Positions 32,055 through 32,510 of a DNA stretch of 32,510 bases are shown here, in pieces; positions within the stretch are counted from its first letter, which is position 1, and the number at the start of each line of letters is the position of its first letter. A model generated the notes under the pieces. The model was not told where the DNA came from. It did no database searches and saw only the letters and a list, made by a program, of their open reading frames with translations. Source of the stretch: Gemmatimonadota bacterium (lineage in GTDB: Bacteria; Gemmatimonadota; Gemmatimonadetes; Longimicrobiales; Gaopeijiaceae). A program made the position numbers and the translations under genes. The stretch is from assembly GCA_028874995.1 (NCBI GenBank), contig JAPPGM010000073.1:24238-56747 (forward strand), written 5' to 3'.

Positions 32055-32510
32055 ATGAGCAGTTACTTCGACAGTCAGAATGCGGCCTACGTCCAGGCCC
32101 TCTATGAGGACTTCACGCGGAACCCGGAGGCCGTCCCACACGAGTGGCGCGACCTCTTCCGCCGTGGCCACCGCGAGCTGCTGGAGGCGGGGCTGCTGGT
32201 GGCCGACGGTCGCGCGCATTCGACGGACGGCGGTGCAGTTCCGACGCCGGCAACGGAGCCCATCCGGACACCCGTTCCAGCGACGGAGCCGTCTGCCACA
32301 CCCGCAGCAGCGTCCCCCACCGAACCGGCGAAACCCGATCCCCGCCTCCTCTCCCTCGTCGCCCTTGCCTCGAACCTGCTTCAGGCCTTCCGCGAACACG
32401 GCCATCAGGCCGCGCGTATCGACCCCCTCGGGAGCACGCCCCCCGGTCACCCCCAACTCGACCCCGCCTACTTCGGCACCACCATGGAGGAGCTGGAGGA
32501 GATCCCCACC
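32055..32510 (+). CDS. sucA: 2-oxoglutarate dehydrogenase E1 component, N-terminus only
   Basis: The ATG at 32055 opens 152 codons that run off the window. The N-terminus SYFDSQNAAYVQALYEDF, followed by NPEAVPHEWRDLF, is the E1 N-terminal segment that contacts the E2 core of the 2-oxoglutarate dehydrogenase complex. A Pro/Thr/Ala-rich linker (about 55-95) is followed by LLSLVALASNLLQAFREHGHQAARIDPLG, the usual start of the conserved body. The enzyme decarboxylates 2-oxoglutarate in the citric acid cycle using thiamine diphosphate; the catalytic part lies outside. It is divergent from paralogue 3 across 143 bp that must contain both promoters (a TACTAG at about 32037 is a possible -10). Confidence 0.93.
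   Translation, partial: MSSYFDSQNAAYVQALYEDFTRNPEAVPHEWRDLFRRGHRELLEAGLLVADGRAHSTDGGAVPTPATEPIRTPVPATEPSATPAAASPTEPAKPDPRLLSLVALASNLLQAFREHGHQAARIDPLGSTPPGHPQLDPAYFGTTMEELEEIPT

Overview
This is a high-GC (mostly G/C-third-position), gene-dense bacterial chromosome segment from a Gram-negative organism with an outer membrane: it has a TonB-dependent receptor and an outer-membrane beta-barrel protein. The gene content (giant NAD-glutamate dehydrogenase, secreted M14 peptidase, SufU, YhaO/YhaN pair, 2-oxoglutarate dehydrogenase E1) and the style of the small secreted paralogues look like Gemmatimonadota or a near relative. That placement is an inference, because there is no rRNA in the window.

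Layout. 1-2613 (minus): an apparent operon of an XdhC N-terminal-domain protein, a bacterial PH-domain protein, an XdhC C-terminal-domain protein and a class II-like DNA photolyase cut by the window edge. 2612-3082 (plus): a stand-alone SufU iron-sulfur scaffold whose ATG overlaps the divergent XdhC start. 3104-4714 (minus): a HipB/HipA toxin-antitoxin pair with an AT-rich operator. 4715-5193: the hipB operator, then a complete cobalamin riboswitch and a hairpin that can hide the ribosome binding site of the BtuB-like receptor (5194-7176). 7324-9560 (plus): an AlbA_2/Schlafen-type regulator and a two-gene small-protein/HEPN module. 9677-13421 (plus): an M14-family secreted peptidase and a CPBP membrane protease. 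13440-14137 (plus): a Phd/VapC pair preceded by TCCGTA repeats. 14166-15134 (plus): a Ppx/GppA phosphatase converging on, and overlapping, the 1,620-residue glutamate dehydrogenase (15079-19941, minus). 20083-23813 (plus): a translationally coupled YhaO-like nuclease and YhaN-like ATPase. 24048-24890: a beta-barrel protein. 24912-28655: three glycosyltransferases, two of them with a large antisense 3' overlap.

28652-31911 (minus) is the least explained part. It holds three secreted or membrane paralogues that share a near-identical motif (AAIEEAKRSPFHR type) just after the signal peptide. They flank a PgeF/YfiH purine-nucleoside enzyme and are followed by a four-cysteine mini-protein coupled by ATGA to a cellulose-synthase-like glycosyltransferase. 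The window ends inside sucA (32055 onward).

The best leads for undescribed biology are the KRSPFHR paralogue family and its nucleotide-level conservation, the HEPN two-gene module, the XdhC halves separated by a PH-domain gene, the Cys4 mini-protein, and the TTA/poly-T patch beside the YhaN Walker A motif. No CRISPR array, insertion sequence, tRNA or rRNA was seen.
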